In this document: in pieces, positions 42,779 to 55,740 of the stretch | Position numbering within the stretch: the first letter of the stretch is position 1 | Layout of the letters: each line of letters begins with the position of its first letter | Assembly: GCA_018398815.1 (NCBI GenBank) | Contig: CM031601.1 | Span: 20,418,664-20,482,663, forward strand | Source of the DNA: Conus ventricosus | Taxonomy: Eukaryota; Mollusca; Gastropoda; Neogastropoda; Conidae | Direction: 5' to 3' | DNA: 64,000 nucleotides | Position numbers and translations under genes: made by a program | Notes under the pieces: generated by a model | What the model saw: only the letters and a program-made list of their open reading frames with translations | Databases searched by the model: none | Told to the model about the DNA's origin: nothing

Positions 42779-44374
42779 GTTGGTATGGTGATATTATTCT
42801 TAGTTATCTTGACCAAGAAGGTTATCTCTCTTGTCTGTTCATTTGTGTGGGGTGTGTGTGTGTGTGTGTGTAAGATCATGCAAAAGCTACTGAATGATTT
42901 GAATGAAACTTGGTGGAAAAATGGAACTGGCTGAAGGATGAACCCAAGGAATTTTAGGGCAGATTTGGATTAAGGAATGGATCCAAGCATTTTTTTTAAA
43001 AATCGGTGTTTGTAAGATTTCATGTCACATTCTATGTTTGGATGAATCTCTTAATGAATAATGCATGGATTTCAATAAAAAAGAAAAGAAAAAAGATTAT
43101 GAGATGGGTTAGTATAGGTCTATAATCAAGTAAGATATAATTATGGTCTGCATTGCAGCTCTTTTCGAGGGAGAAAAACTTTTTTAAAAAGGGTTAGCTA
43201 GAAACCTGCACTATCACAAAAGAAGAAAGTGAGCGTAAGGGGTTAAATAGAAACCTGCAACTGTATGCTGGGAGAAAAATAACTTAAGGGATTAAAAATA
43301 GACAGAAACCTGCAACTACCTCCAAAGTGTAGCCTACACAATGACGATCTAGTTGGGTACAAACAGATTTGATAAATCTGATTGTTTCGGAATTATGTTA
43401 AGAGATGGATTTGGTTTGTGTTTGTGAACAGGACTGTTTTGTCTTGGTAGAGGTCTGCATTCTCAGTGCCCTTCTAGTTTACTTTCCTATTCACAAGTGA
43501 AACTGGAATGTAAGAGTGGTAATGCTGTCTGTGATTAATCACTAAATCAGACATGCTTCTTTAAAAGGCTGTGGACATTGCAGGGAAAACAATTTGCATC
43601 ATACATATCATACTGTGCCTTGTCAAAGTGTAGCAGGCTTGGCCAGTGTGTTTTTTCATGTCATATTTTCATATCTCTTCTGAGATCTACTGAGAAACAT
43701 CTTGCACTTCAGGGTAAAAGCGTGGTACCATACCTTTTTTGTTGGCTGCTACAGAGAACACCATCATAATTTTAGCGCTGTCACTCTGGACTTTTCTCAA
43801 CTTGCAGCTATGGTGGTAGCATATTTCACTTTTGAAGAAACATCCACATCCTTTCTTTCTACCTTCATTCAGCGCATTTTGGACAGCATACTTGGATTAT
43901 GGACTCACTATCCCTCCCCCTTCCCTTCAACTTTGAACTTGCAACAGATTGGGTTGGTAATTCTCTTATTACAGTTTTTTTACACAGACACCACTCCCTC
44001 ACGTTATCAGTGTGTCAGTCTCCATGCGCTGGCACTGACACTGTGTAGTGCTTTGGGCTCCAGGAATGGTGTGGGAGCTGTCATTGATCAGGCCTGTTCC
44101 GTGCTCAGCACCATTCCCACCCCTGAGGAATCTCAGCCTGGGTCATGTAGACATGAGGAGTCCTCTGGGATTGTGCCCGGGAGTCTGACCTGTGACCAGC
44201 AGGACTCGGCAATCAGCAAACATTGGCCCAGTCCTTGCCCTTTTGGCTTCTCTCCTGGCAGGGGGGTGGGGGGGGGGGGGGGGGGGGGGGAGGGCAGGGG
44301 GATTGATGGCTTGTCATGCATTGGCTGTCTTTTGGTTGGAGCCTTAGGTCCCACCCATCTCGAGAGGAAGCATT
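42779..44374 (+). other. First part of the receptor's large intron
   Basis: AT-rich intron sequence. An open stretch of 224 codons at 43702-44376 has good length but no recognised domain, begins in an AT-rich region and ends across a poly-G run (44262-44290), so I do not call it a gene. An exon inside it (for example from 43990) cannot be excluded, because Sema domains of plexins have extra sequence at this position. Confidence 0.4.
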
Positions 44375-47300
44375 AAGGGAGGAGGGACCATTGTGTCAGT
44401 GAGAGGACAGACAGGGGAATTAACATATGTGACAATTGTTGTGTCAGTGAGAGTCAGATGGGGAATTAACAATGTGTGACCATTGTTGTGCAGTGAGAGG
44501 ACGGGATAAGGAATTAACAATGTTGACAATTGTTATGTCACTGTCAGTAAGAGGACAAGAAGAAAAATTAAGAATGTGTGGGGGGACTATTGTCGTGTCA
44601 TTGAGAGGCAGGAGACAGGGAATTAACAATGTGTGACCATTGTTATGTCAGTGAGAGGACAGGCAAAGGAGTAAACAATGTGTGACCATTGTTTTATTCA
44701 GTGAGAGGACAGGCAAAGGAGTAAACAATGTGTGACCATTGTTATATCAATGAGAGGAGGCAAAGGAGGTAAACAATGTGTGACCATTGTTATGTCAGTG
44801 AGAGGACAGGCAAAGGAGTAAACAATGTAGTGACCATTGTTATGTCAGTGAGAGGACAGGCAAAGGAGTAAAAATGTGTGACCATTGTTATGTCAGTGAG
44901 AGGGCAGACAAACGAGTAAAAAATTGTGTGACCATTGTTATATTCAGTGAGATGGACAGGCAAAGGAGGTAACAGTGTGTGACCATTGTTATTCAGTGAG
45001 AGGACAGGCAAAGGAGTAAACAATGTGTGACCATTGTTATGTCAGTGAGAGGACAGGCAAAGGAGTAAACAATGTGTGACCATTGTTATATCAGTGAGAG
45101 GACAGGCAAAGGAGTAAACAATGTGTGACCATTGTTATTCAGTGAGAGGACAGGCAAAGGAGTAAACAATGTGTGACCATTGTTATGTCAGTGAGAGGAC
45201 AGGCAAAGGAGTAAACAATGTGTGACCATTGTTATGTCAGTGAGAGGGCAAACAAAGGAGTAAACAATGTGTGACCATTGTTATGTCAGTGAGAGGACAG
45301 GCAAAGGAGTAAACACTGTATGACCATTGTTATGTCAGTGAGAGGACAGGCAAAGGAGTAAACAGTGTGTGACCATTGTTATGTCAGTGAGAGGACAGGC
45401 AAGGAGTAAACAATGTGTGACCATTGTTTATGTCAGTGAGAGGACAGGCAAAGGAGTAAACAATGTGTGACCATTGTTATTCAGTGAGAGGACAGGCAAA
45501 GGAGTAAACAATGTATGACCATTGTTATGTCAGTGAGAGGACAGGCAAAGGAGTAAACAATGTGTGACCATTGTTATATCAGTGAGAGGACAGGCAAAGG
45601 AGTAAACAATGTATGACCATTGTTATGTCAGTGAGAGGACAGGCAAAGGAGTAAACAATGTGTGACCATTGTTATATTCAGTGAGAGGACAGGCAAAGGA
45701 GTAAACAATGTGTGACCATTGTTATATCAGTGAGAGGACAGGCAAAGGAGTAAACAATGTTGACCATTGTTATATCAGGGAGAGGACAGGCAAAGGAGTA
45801 AACAATGTGTGACCATTGTTATATCAGTGAGAGGACAGGCAAAGGAGTAAACAATGTGTGACCATTGTTATATCAGTGAGATGGCAGGCAAAGGAGTAAA
45901 CAATGTGTGACCATTGTTATATATCGTGAGAGGACAGGCAAAGGAGTAAACAATGTGTGACCATTGTTATGTCAGTGAGAGGGCAGGACAAAGGAGTAAA
46001 CAATGTGTGACCATTGTTATATCAATGAGATGGCAGGCAAAGGAGTAAACAATGTGTGACCATTGTTATGTCAGTGAGAGGACAGGCAAAGGAGTAAACA
46101 ATGTGTGACCATTATGTCAGTGAGAGGGCAGACAAAGAGTAAACAATGTGTGACCATTGTTATGTCAGTGAGAGGACAGGCAAAGGAGTAAACAATGTGT
46201 GACCATTGTTATATCAGTGAGATGGACAGGCAAAGGAGTAAACAATGTGTGACCATTGTTATGTCAGTGAGAGGACAGGCAAAGGAGTAAACAATGTGTG
46301 ACCATTGTTATGTCAGTGAGAGGACAGGCAAAGGAGTAAACAATGTGTGACCATTGTTATGTCATGAGAGGCAGGCAAAGGAGTAAACAATGTGTGCCAT
46401 TGTTATGTCAGTGAGAGGACATGCAAAGGAGGTAAACAATGTGTGACCATTGTTTCATGGAGGGCAGGCAAAGGGAGTAAACAATGTGTGACCATTGTTA
46501 TATCAGTGAGAGGACAGGCAAAGGAGTAAACAATGTGTGACCATTGTTATGTCAGTGAGAGGACAGACAAAGGGGTAAACAATGTGCGACCATTGTTATG
46601 TCAGTGAGAGGGCAGACAAAGGAGTAAACAATGTGTGACCATTGTTATGTCAGTGAGAGGACAGGCAAAGGAGCAGACAATGTGTGACCATTGTTATTCA
46701 GTGAGAGGACAGGCAAAGGAGTAAACAATGTGTGCCATTGTTATATCAATGAGATGGCAGGCAAAGGAGTAAACAATGTGTGACCATTGTTATGTCAGTG
46801 AGAGGACAGGCAAAGGAGCAAACATTGTGTGACCATTGTTATATGAGTGAGAGGACAGGCAAAGGAGTAAACAATGTGTGACCATTGTTATGTCAGTGAG
46901 AGGGAGACAAAGGAGTAAACAATGTGTGACCATTGTTATGTCAGTGAGAGGACAGGCAAAGGAGTAAACAATGTGTGACCATTCTATATTCAGTGAGAGG
47001 ACAGGCAAAGGAGGAAAACAATGTGTGACCATTGTTATGTCAGTGAGAGGACAGGCAAAGGAGTAAACAATGTATGACCATTGTTATGTCAGTGAGAGGC
47101 AGGCAAAGGAGTAAATATTGTGTGACCATTGTTATGTCAGTGAGAGGACAGGTCAAAGGAGTAAACATTGTGTGACCATTGTTATGTCAGTGAGATGACA
47201 GGCAAAGGAGTAAACAATGTGTGACCATTGTTATGTCAGTGAGAGGCAGGCAAAGGAGTAAACAATGTGTGACCATTGTTATGTCAGTGAGAGGACAGGC

Positions 47301-49790
47301 AAAGGAGTAAACAATGTGTGACCATTGTTATGTCAGTGAGAGGGCAGGCAAAGGAGTAAACAATGTGTGACCATTGTTATGTCAGTGAGATGGCAGGCAA
47401 AGGAGTAAACAATATATGACCATTGTTATGTCAGTGAGAGGACAGGCAAAGGAGTAAACATATGTGACCATTGTATTTTCAGTGAGAGGACAGGCAAAGG
47501 AGTAAACAATGTGTGACCATTGTTATGTCAGTGAGAGGGCGGCACAAGAGTAAACAATGTGTGACCATTGTTATATCAGTGAGAGGACAGGCAAAGGAGG
47601 AAACAATGTGTGACCATTGTTATGTCAGTGAGATGACAGGCGAAAGGAGTAAACAATGTGTGACCATTGTTATGTCAGTGAGAGGACGGGCACAAGAGTA
47701 AACAATGTGTGACCATTGTTATATCAGTGAGATGACAGGCAAAGGAGGAAACAATGTGTGACCATTGTTATGTCAGTGAGAGGACAGGCAAAGGAGTAAA
47801 CAATAGTGTGACCATTGTTATGTCAGTGAGAGGACAGGCAAAGGAGTAAACAATGTGTGACCATTGTTATATCAGTGAGATGGCAGGCAAAGGAGTAAAC
47901 AATGTGTGACCATTGTTATGTCAGTGAGAGGGCAGGCAAAGGAGGTAAACAATGTGTGACCATTGTTATATCAGTGAGATGGCAGGCAAAGGAGTAAAAC
48001 ATGTGTGACCATTGTTATATATATTAGTGAGAGGACAGGCAAAGAGCAGACAATGTGTGACCATTGTTATATCAGTGAGATGGCAGGCAAAGGAGTAAAC
48101 AATGTGTGACCATTGTTATGTCAGTGAGAGGACAGGCAAAGGAGTAAACAATGTGTGACCATTGTTATGTCAGTGAGAGGACAGGCAAAGGAGTAAACAA
48201 TGTGTGACCATTGTTATATCAGTGAGATGGCAGGCAAAGGAGTAAACAATGTGTGACCATTGTTATGTCAGTGAGAGGACAGGCAAAGAAGCAGACAATG
48301 TGTGACCATTGTTATATCAGTGAGATGGCAGGCAAAGGAGTAAACAATGTGTGACCATTGTTATGTCAGTGAGAGGGCAGGCAAAGGAGTAAACAATGTG
48401 TGACCATTGTTATATATCAGTGAGAGGACAGGCAAAGGAGTAAACAATGTTTGACCATTGTTATATCAGTGAGATGGCAGGCAAAGGAGTAAACAATGTG
48501 TGACCATTGTTATATCAGTGAGAGGACAGGCAAAGGAGTAAACAATGTGTGACCATTGTTATATATCAGTGGAGGACAGGCAAAGGAGTAAACAATGTGT
48601 GAGCATTGTTATGTCAGTGAGATGGCAGGCAAAGGAGTAAACAATATGTGACCATTGTTATATATCAGTGAGAGGACAGGCAAAGGAGTAAACAATGTGT
48701 GCCATTGTTATGTCAGTGAGAGGACAGGCAAAGGAGTAAACAATGTGTGACCATTGTTATGTCAGTGAGAGGACAGGCAAAGGAGTAAACAATGTGTGAC
48801 CATTGTTATGTCAGTGAGATGGCAGGCAAAGGAGTAAACAATGTGTGACCATGTTATATCAGTGAGAGGACAGGCAAAGGAGTAAACAATGTGTGACCAT
48901 TGTTATGTCAGTGAGAGGACAGGCAAAGGAGTAAACAATGTGTGACCATTGTTATGTCAGTGAGATGGCAGGCAAAGGAGTAAACAATGTGTGACAATTG
49001 TTATATCAGTGAGAGGACAGGCAAAGGAGTAAACAATGTGTGACCATTGTTATATCAGTGAGAGGACAGGCAAAGGGGTAAACAATGTGTGACCATTGTT
49101 ATATATCAGTGAAATGACAGGCAAATGAGTAAACAATGCGTGACCATTGTTATGTCAGTGAGAGGGCAGGCAAAGGAGTAAACAATCTGTGACCATTGTT
49201 ATATATATTAGTGAGAGGACAGGCAAAGGAGTAAACAGTGTGTGACCATTGTTATATCAGTGAGATGGCAGGCAAAGGAGGTAAACAATGTGTGACCATT
49301 GTTATGTCAGTGAGATGGCAGGCAAAGGAGTAAACAATGTGTGACCATTGTTATGTCAGTGAGAGGGCAGGCAAAAGAGTAAACAATGTGTGGTCATAGT
49401 TATATATCAGTGAGAGGACAGGCCAAAGAGTAAACAATGTGTGACCATTGTTATGTCAGTGAGAGGTCAGACAAGGAAATGAACAATGTGTGACCATTGA
49501 TGTGTAAGGGCAGAAAATGGAATTTCAAAGGTGTGACCATTGTTATGTCAGTGAGAGGGCAGACAAGGAAATGAACAATGTGTGACCATTGTTGTGCCAT
49601 TGTGAGGACAGACAAAGGGATTAACATGTAACAACTGTTGTTACAGCATGAGGACAAAAAAGAGAAATAAACAATGTGTGAACATTATTCATTTATTGCA
49701 TCCGTGTAAGGGCAGACAAATGAATGAACAATGTGTGACCTTTATTGTGTCCATGTAAAGGCAGACAAATGAATGAACAATGTGCGAACG
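44375..49790. repeat. 5.4-kb minisatellite, about 49-bp units, with a hairpin per unit
   Basis: About 110 units of GTCAGTGAGAGGACAGGCAA, AGGAGTAAACAATGTGTGAC, CATTGTTAT occur. Within each, AACAATG and CATTGTT form a 7-bp stem around TGTGAC. The left and right ends are diverged and the middle is homogeneous. The last unit ends about ten bases before the acceptor of the exon at 49802. Confidence 0.95.
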
Positions 49791-49801
49791 TGGCTGTTCA
49801 G

Positions 49802-50014
49802 GTGCCGCCCCCTTCTCCAGACAAAGCGGAATTCTGGGGGCATGACAGCAACTGGGGGGTGCAGTCCAATCCGGACAGAGATAGGGGCTTCACATACAGT
49901 CAGGTGAAGGTTGTCCACAGGTTCAAGGACGAGGTGGTCACCAGCGTGTCCAGCACACGGCAGGATGGGCAGACGGTGCTGATCCTGGGCACTAACAGTG
50001 GACAAATCATGAAG
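49802..50014 (+). CDS. Receptor exon 2: end of Sema domain
   Basis: Between GGCTGTTCAG and GTATTG, 71 codons in phase 0. Encodes VPPPSPDKAEFWGHDSNW, then FTYSQVKVVHRFKDEVVTSV and TVLILGTNSGQIMK. LGTNSGQIMK is the LGTSEGRFMQ / GTSSGQLLK block near the end of the Sema domain in MET and plexins. The first part has no close match in memory. The exon fits the phase of exon 1 and of exon 3. Confidence 0.82.
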
Positions 50015-50747
50015 GTATTGCACAGTGACGACTCTTCGGTCTTGTACTCCTTGCTGAAAGTGATATTCAGCGAAGACATTGTATCTGGAGTACTGCCACA
50101 GTCTAGGATATCCAAAGTGTTAACATGAACCCATCCCCACCCCCCAGAGCAGGAACGCAACATTGTTGAGTATTTCAAGTTAGCTGCACTCTGAAGATAG
50201 GGAGTATCATGATAATGAAGAAGTTGAACGTTGAAGTTTTGACTTAAGAAATATTTATGCAAATTTGGTTCAAAACTGTAATTTCAGTGCCGTGTATTCT
50301 GCAGATAATGAAATTGATTAAAAGTCAGATAGTTGAAACAAATACCAAACTTTTTTTTTTCATGAGTAGGTTTTGACCTCTATATAGTAACAGTCACAAA
50401 GGAGCATAGCAAGTTGTCTCAACATGTCTTTTGTGATTGTCCTATTGTCATATAAAGGGTTTGACAATACTGCTGTAGTGTAACCATAACCTATTACATT
50501 AAGGTATGCTTTATAGGACTGTAATCTAAACCTATTACAAAACATTAAGTTATGCTTGGTAGAACTTTAACCTTTAATCTTAACCTGTTACATTAAGTTA
50601 TTCTTTATAGGGCTTTAACCTTTAATCTTAACTTATTGCGTCAAATGCTAGATGGGACTTTAATCTTAACGTATTACATTATGTTTTTGATCGTATCTGT
50701 GGACATCATTTAAAAAAGATTTTGTTTTGCTTTGGGTTGATTTTCAG
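50015..50747 (+). other. Intron 2 of the receptor gene
   Basis: AT-rich. From 50450 to 50690 there are degenerate repeats of about 45-50 bp built from CCTATTACATTAAGTTATGC and TTTAACCTTTAATCTTAAC. The intron ends with GATTTTCAG. Confidence 0.55.
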
Positions 50748-50882
50748 ATGGATTTCACTGCACGGAATTTACAAAATTCTGGTCGGATTTACATGAAACA
50801 GCAGCTGTCTGAGGAACCAATCGTGGAAGACACGGCGTTTGACCCTGTTCACGACCACCTGTACCTACTCTCTGGCACATCA
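50748..50882 (+). CDS. Receptor exon 3: last Sema blade
   Basis: Acceptor TTGATTTTCAG, donor GTGTGT, 45 codons in phase 0. Encodes MDFTARNLQNSGRIYMKQQ, EEPIVEDTAFDPVHDHLYL and LSGTS. The pattern (a hydrophobic-acidic stretch, then FDP-HDHLYLLSG) matches the closing blade of the Sema domain (for example NGYTLVITG in MET or DHLYVMSE in plexins). The next residues, from exon 4, give the TSVYRFPVGSC junction. Confidence 0.83.
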
Positions 50883-50949
50883 GTGTGTAGTCTGTGTTCT
50901 CTGTGCACTCTTCTTTCATGTCCTTATTTCTGTGTGTCTGTGTCTTTTT

Positions 50950-50954
50950 GTAAA

Positions 50955-51018
<64 letters not shown>

Positions 51019-51049
51019 ACATGTGTATGTGTATGTGTTTGTGTGAGCA

Positions 51050-51090
<41 letters not shown>

Positions 51091-51095
51091 TCTCT
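50950..51095. repeat. TG microsatellite
   Basis: Two long (TG)n tracts with ACATGTGTATGTG-type interruption, shortly after the donor of exon 3. Confidence 0.95.
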
Positions 51096-51189
51096 GTGCT
51101 TTTATTGACTCTCAGAATAGTTTTAGCTCTTTACAGAGGAATTGAGTCTCAAATTTGATTCTGATTATCATCCAGTCGTTCTGTAAATG

Positions 51190-51840
51190 CCTTGACTGAC
51201 TTGAATCTGAGCTAGACACTTTGCATCCTGGCTGAGAGTAAATACCACGACCAACTAGACTTCTAGCTAAGACTGTTTACATTGTGACTGACATTAAATA
51301 GTCTGACTGACTTGACTTCTAGCTGGATTGTTAACATACTGACTGATATAAGATTTCCTGACTGACTTCTAGCAAGACTGTTAACGTCCTGACTGACATT
51401 AAATACTCTGACTTGACGTCTAGCTAGACTGTTAACATCCAGACTGAGAGTAAATAGTTTGACTGACTCGACTTCTAGTTAGACTGTTATTAGTGTTAAC
51501 ATCCTGACTGACATTGATAGTCTGACTGACTTGACTTCTAGCTAGACGGTTAACATCCAGACTGAGAGTAGATAGTTTGACTGACTTGACTTCTAGCTAG
51601 ACTGTTAACATCCTGACTGACATTGATGGTCTGACTGAATCGACTTCAAGATAGACTGTTAATATCCTGACTGACATTAATCGTCTGACTGACTCGATTT
51701 CCAGTGGACTGTTAACATCGTGACTAAATAGTCTGACTGACTTGACTTCCTGTCTTGCAATTTGTGCCTTTTGTCCGGCGAAACTGGCTAGACTGTTAAC
51801 ATTCTGGCTGATAGTAAATAACCTGACTGACTTGATGTCC
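51190..51840. repeat. Minisatellite, about 55-60-bp units
   Basis: Units contain CTGACTGACTTGACTTCTAG, CTAGACTGTTAACATC and TGACTGACATTAAATAGT, about 11 copies. The word ATTAACACCCTGACTGACTT, then CACTTCCAG, that forms the 3' end of this intron at 52862-52891 is a diverged copy of the unit, now 1 kb away. Confidence 0.88.
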
Positions 51841-52138
51841 AAGTTTTCAGCATCGTGCCCTTTGGATAGCATGATGCACAATCTGTGCACACAGATGCAA
51901 AGCAGATGCAAAGCAAGGTCCACCATGTCTGATTACACACACCCAGCCATTAATCTGCTCCATCTTCTTCCTTCTGGCAGAAGAGACAGCTTGTTACATG
52001 CAAAACAAATCACCTGAAGAACAGCGTCTATCCCTTGGTCATTAAGACAGTCAGTCACCCTGTGCCTAGCCTGTCTCACATTCTCTTCATTATGCTGAGC
52101 TGCTCTTTACTGGCTATCACTAGGCTGTAATCATGTTT

Positions 52139-52198
<60 letters not shown>

Positions 52199-52200
52199 AG
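52139..52200. repeat. TG microsatellite
   Basis: (TG)n of about 26 repeats. Confidence 0.96.
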
Positions 52201-52329
52201 CGTGTGTGCATGTTTTTGCATATGTGGTTTTGTGTGTATGTCTTTATGGATGTATATCTGTGCATTATGAAATTTAACCTCTAGTCACATGTTATGTTCT
52301 TGATTTTTCACACCTTTGTACCCACCTTA

Positions 52330-52760
52330 GATATTGCATGTGTTCATTCTTGTACATGCTGTCTGTTTGTTGAATCCATACAGAACTAAAACAATGTACA
52401 TTCTTGTACAGGCTGTCTGTTTGTGGAAACCATACAGAACTAAAACAATGTACATTCTTGTACAGGCTGTCTGTTTGTGGAAACCATACAGAACTAACAC
52501 AATGTACATTCTTGTACAGGCTGTCTGTTTGTGGAAACCATACAGAACTAACACAATGTACATTCTTGTACAATGCTGTCTGTTTGTTGGAACAATGCAG
52601 AACTAGAACAATGTTCATTCTTGTACAATGCTGTCTGTTTGTGGGAACAATGCAGAACTAGAACAATGTTCATTCTTGTACAATGCTGTCTGTTTGTGGG
52701 AACCATGGAGAACTAAAACAAGGTTCATTCTTGTACATGCTGTCAGGAACAATGCAGAAC
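52330..52760. repeat. Minisatellite, 53-bp units
   Basis: About eight units of ACAATGTACATTCTTGTACA, GGCTGTCTGTTTGTGGAAAC, CATACAGAACTA. TGTACATTCTTGTACA includes a TGTAC/GTACA inverted word. Open frames on both strands are repeat-derived. Confidence 0.93.
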
Positions 52761-52891
52761 TAAAAAAATCTCCTTCGTAAATGCTCTTAGCTAATAAAGA
52801 GTCTTGACCCTGGAATAATCGGTGTGGGGCATCCTGAGGTGTGGTAACTGGCCGGGTGGGCCATTAACACCCTGACTGACTTCACTTCCAG

Positions 52892-53083
52892 GTGTATCGT
52901 TTCCCAGTAGGATCCTGTGCAGTGCACAAGGACTGCGGGAGCTGCCTTAAGAGCAAGGACCCCCTGCAGTGTGGCTGGTGTGAGGACACCTGCACCACTA
53001 AAGCGCAGTGCCGCCAGTCTGATGGCAAAGAATGGACTGACCCACTGGACAAGACTGCCACCTGCCCTCCCGCTATCCATTCG
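52892..53083 (+). CDS. Receptor exon 4: PSI domain
   Basis: Acceptor CACTTCCAG, donor GTCAGT, 64 codons in phase 0. Encodes VYRFPVGSCAVHKDCGSC, LKSKDPLQCGWCEDTC and AQCRQSDGKEWTD, ending ATCPPAIHS. C-x-x-x-xDCGSCL...CGWC is the PSI (plexin-semaphorin-integrin) signature. The form CGWCEDTC...C and the CPPAI end followed by an IPT domain resemble MET (CGWCHDKC, then CLPAI) more than plexin-A (CGWCVLHSIC). That is why a MET-like receptor is favoured. PSI domains position the Sema propeller relative to the IPT stalk. Confidence 0.88.
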
Positions 53084-53094
53084 GTCAGTTAGAC

Positions 53095-53125
<31 letters not shown>

Positions 53126-53174
53126 AGTGTGAGTGTGTGTTTGTGTGTATAGTGTGTGTGTGTGTGTGTGTGTG

Positions 53175-53211
<37 letters not shown>

Positions 53212-53255
53212 ATGTATGTGTGATGTGTGTGCGTGTGTGTGTGTGTGTGTGGTTC
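53084..53255. repeat. TG microsatellite after exon 4
   Basis: Interrupted (TG)n beginning about 15 bases after the donor. Confidence 0.95.
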
Positions 53256-55591
53256 TATTTGATATGTGTAACAGATCAGAAGGTACATGTAGTTCTATTT
53301 GATGTATGTAACAGATCAGTAGGTATGTGTAGTGCTATTTTTATCTGTGTAATAGATCAGTTAGTACATGTAGTTATATTTGTTCTATAAAACAGATCGG
53401 TAAGAGCCTTTTACTGTATTTGATCTCTGCGACAGATCAGTAGGTACGTATAGTTCTGTTTGTTCTATGTAACAGATCAGTAGGTGCATGTTATTCTATT
53501 TCATCTATGTAACAGATCATCAGATATATGTAATTCTATTTGATATATGTAACAGATCTGAAGGTATGTGTAATTCTATTTGTCCTATGTATCAGATTAG
53601 TAAGTACATGTAGTTCTATTTGTTCTAAGTAAGAGACCAGTAGGTACCTGTAGATCTATTTGATCCATGTAACAGATCAGTAGATATATGTAATTCTATC
53701 TGATATATGTAACAAATCAGAAAGTAAAAGTAATTCTATTTGTTCTATGTATCAGATCAGGAAGTACTTGTTCTTCTATTAGTTCTATGTAACAGATCAG
53801 TAGCCACATGTAGTTCTGTTTGATCCATGTAACAGATGAATAGGTACATGTAGTTGTGTTTGAGCTATGTACAGATCAGTAGGTACAAGTAGTTCTATTT
53901 GAACTGTGTTACAGATCAGTAGATGCATGTATTGTATTTGAACTGTGTTACAGATCAGGAGGTACATGTAGTTCTATTTGATCTGTGTACAGATCAGTAG
54001 ATACATGTAGTTCATTCTATATCATCTGTGTTACAGATCAGTAGGTACATGTAGTTCTGTATCATCTGTGTTACACATCAGTAGATACATGTAGTTCTAT
54101 ATCATCTGTGTTAGTACTGTTACAGATCAGTAGGCACATGTGGTTCTATACCATCTGTGTTACAGATCAGTAGGTACATGTAGTTCTATATCATCGGTGT
54201 TACAGATCAGTAGTTCTGTGTCATCTATGTTACAGATCAGTAGGTACATGTAGTTCTATATCATCTGTGTAAAAGATCAGTAGGTGCATGTAGTTTTATA
54301 TCATCTGTGTTACAGATCAGTAGTTCTATATCATCTGTATTACAGATCAGTAGGTACATGTGGTTCTGTATTATCTGTGTTACAGATTAGTAGGTGCATG
54401 TAGTTCTATATCATCTGTGTAACAGATCAGTAGTTCTATATCATCTGTGTTACAGATCAGTAGGTATATGTAGTTCCATATTATCTGTGTTACAGATCAA
54501 TAGTTCTGTATAATCTGTGTTACAGATTAGTAGGTGCATGTAGTTCTATATCATCTGTGTAACAGATCAGTAGTTCTATATCATCTGTGTAACAGATCAG
54601 TAGTTCTATATCATCTGTGTTACAGATCAGTAGGTATATGTAGTTCCATATTATCTGTGTTACAGATCAATAGTTCTGTATAATCTGTGTTACAGATCAG
54701 TAGGTACATGTAGTTCCATATCCTCTGTGTTACAGATCAGTAGTTCTATATCATCTGTGTTACAGATCAGTAGTTCTCTATCATCTATGCTACAGATCAG
54801 GAGGTACCTGTAGATCTGTATCATCTGTGTTACAGATCAGTAGGTACATGTAGATCTATATCATCTGTGTTACAGGTAAGTAGGTATGTGTAGTTCTATA
54901 TCATTTGCATTACAGATCAGTAGGTACTTGTAGTTCTCTATCACCTGCATTACAGATCAGTAGATATATGTAGTTCTGTATCATCTGTTTCACAGATCAG
55001 TAGGTGTCTGTAGTTCTGTATCATCTGTGTTACCGATCAGTAGGTACATGCAGTTCTGTATCATTTGCATTACAGATGTGCAGGTACATGTAGTTCTATA
55101 TTGTCTGTGCTGCAGATCAGTAGGTACATGTACTTCTGTATCATTTGTGTTACAGATCATTAGGTACCTGTAGTTCTCTATCATCTGTGTTACAGATTAG
55201 TAGGTACATGTAGTTCTCTATAATCTGTGTTACAGATCAGTAGGTACATGTAGTTCTCTATAATCCATGTTACAGATGAGTAGGTACATGTAGTTCTCTA
55301 TCATCTGTGTTACAGATCAGTAGGTACATGTAGTTCTCTATCTTCTGTGTTACATATCAGTAGGTACACGTAGTTCCATATCATCTGTTACAGATCAGTG
55401 GGAACCTGTATTTCTTTATGATTTGCGTTACAGATCGGTAGGTACATGTAGTTTTTTATCATCTGTGTTACAGATCGGTAGGTACATGTACTTCCATATC
55501 ATCTGTTACAGATCAGTAGGACCCTGTATTTCTTTATCATTTGTGGTACAGATCGGTAGGTACATGTACTTCCATATCCTCTGTGTTACAG
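53256..55591. repeat. Minisatellite, about 30-55-bp units, each with an acceptor-like end
   Basis: Units read ATCATCTGTGTTACAGATCA, GTAGGTACATGTAGTTCTAT, over 50 copies with two length classes. The left end is diverged (TTTGATCTATGTAACAGATC). The real acceptor of the next exon is the end of the last unit: CCTCTGTGTTACAG then ATCA. Confidence 0.94.
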
Positions 55592-55734
55592 ATCACTCCC
55601 CAGTCAGGGCCGGTGGCTGGAGGGACAAAGCTGACAATCAAAGGCACCAACTTCGGCATGGACTCTGACGCTGTAGATCGCACCGTCAGCGTGGGTAACA
55701 CCACCTGTCATGTGGACTCTGTCAACATGACACA
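55592..55734 (+). CDS. Receptor exon 5: first half of IPT/TIG domain
   Basis: Acceptor CTGTGTTACAG, donor GTGAGC, 143 bp entered in phase 0 and left in phase 2. Encodes ITPQSGPVAGGTKLTIKG, TNFGMDSDAVDRTVSVGN, TTCHVDSVNMT. P-SGP-GGT-LTI-G-NFG followed by VxVGNxxC is the IPT/TIG signature (compare FPNSAPLEGGTRLTICG in MET). IPT domains form the stalk of these receptors. Confidence 0.9.
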
Positions 55735-55740
55735 GTGAGC

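Noticed and set aside
42783..42788. GTATGG as donor of receptor exon 1
   Set aside because: It would leave phase 1, which does not fit the phase-0 exon at 49802, while GTTGGT at 42779 does.
43702..44376. 224-codon open frame in the receptor intron
   Set aside because: No recognisable domain, no signal peptide, ends across a poly-G run. Length alone is not enough; kept only as a possible missed exon.
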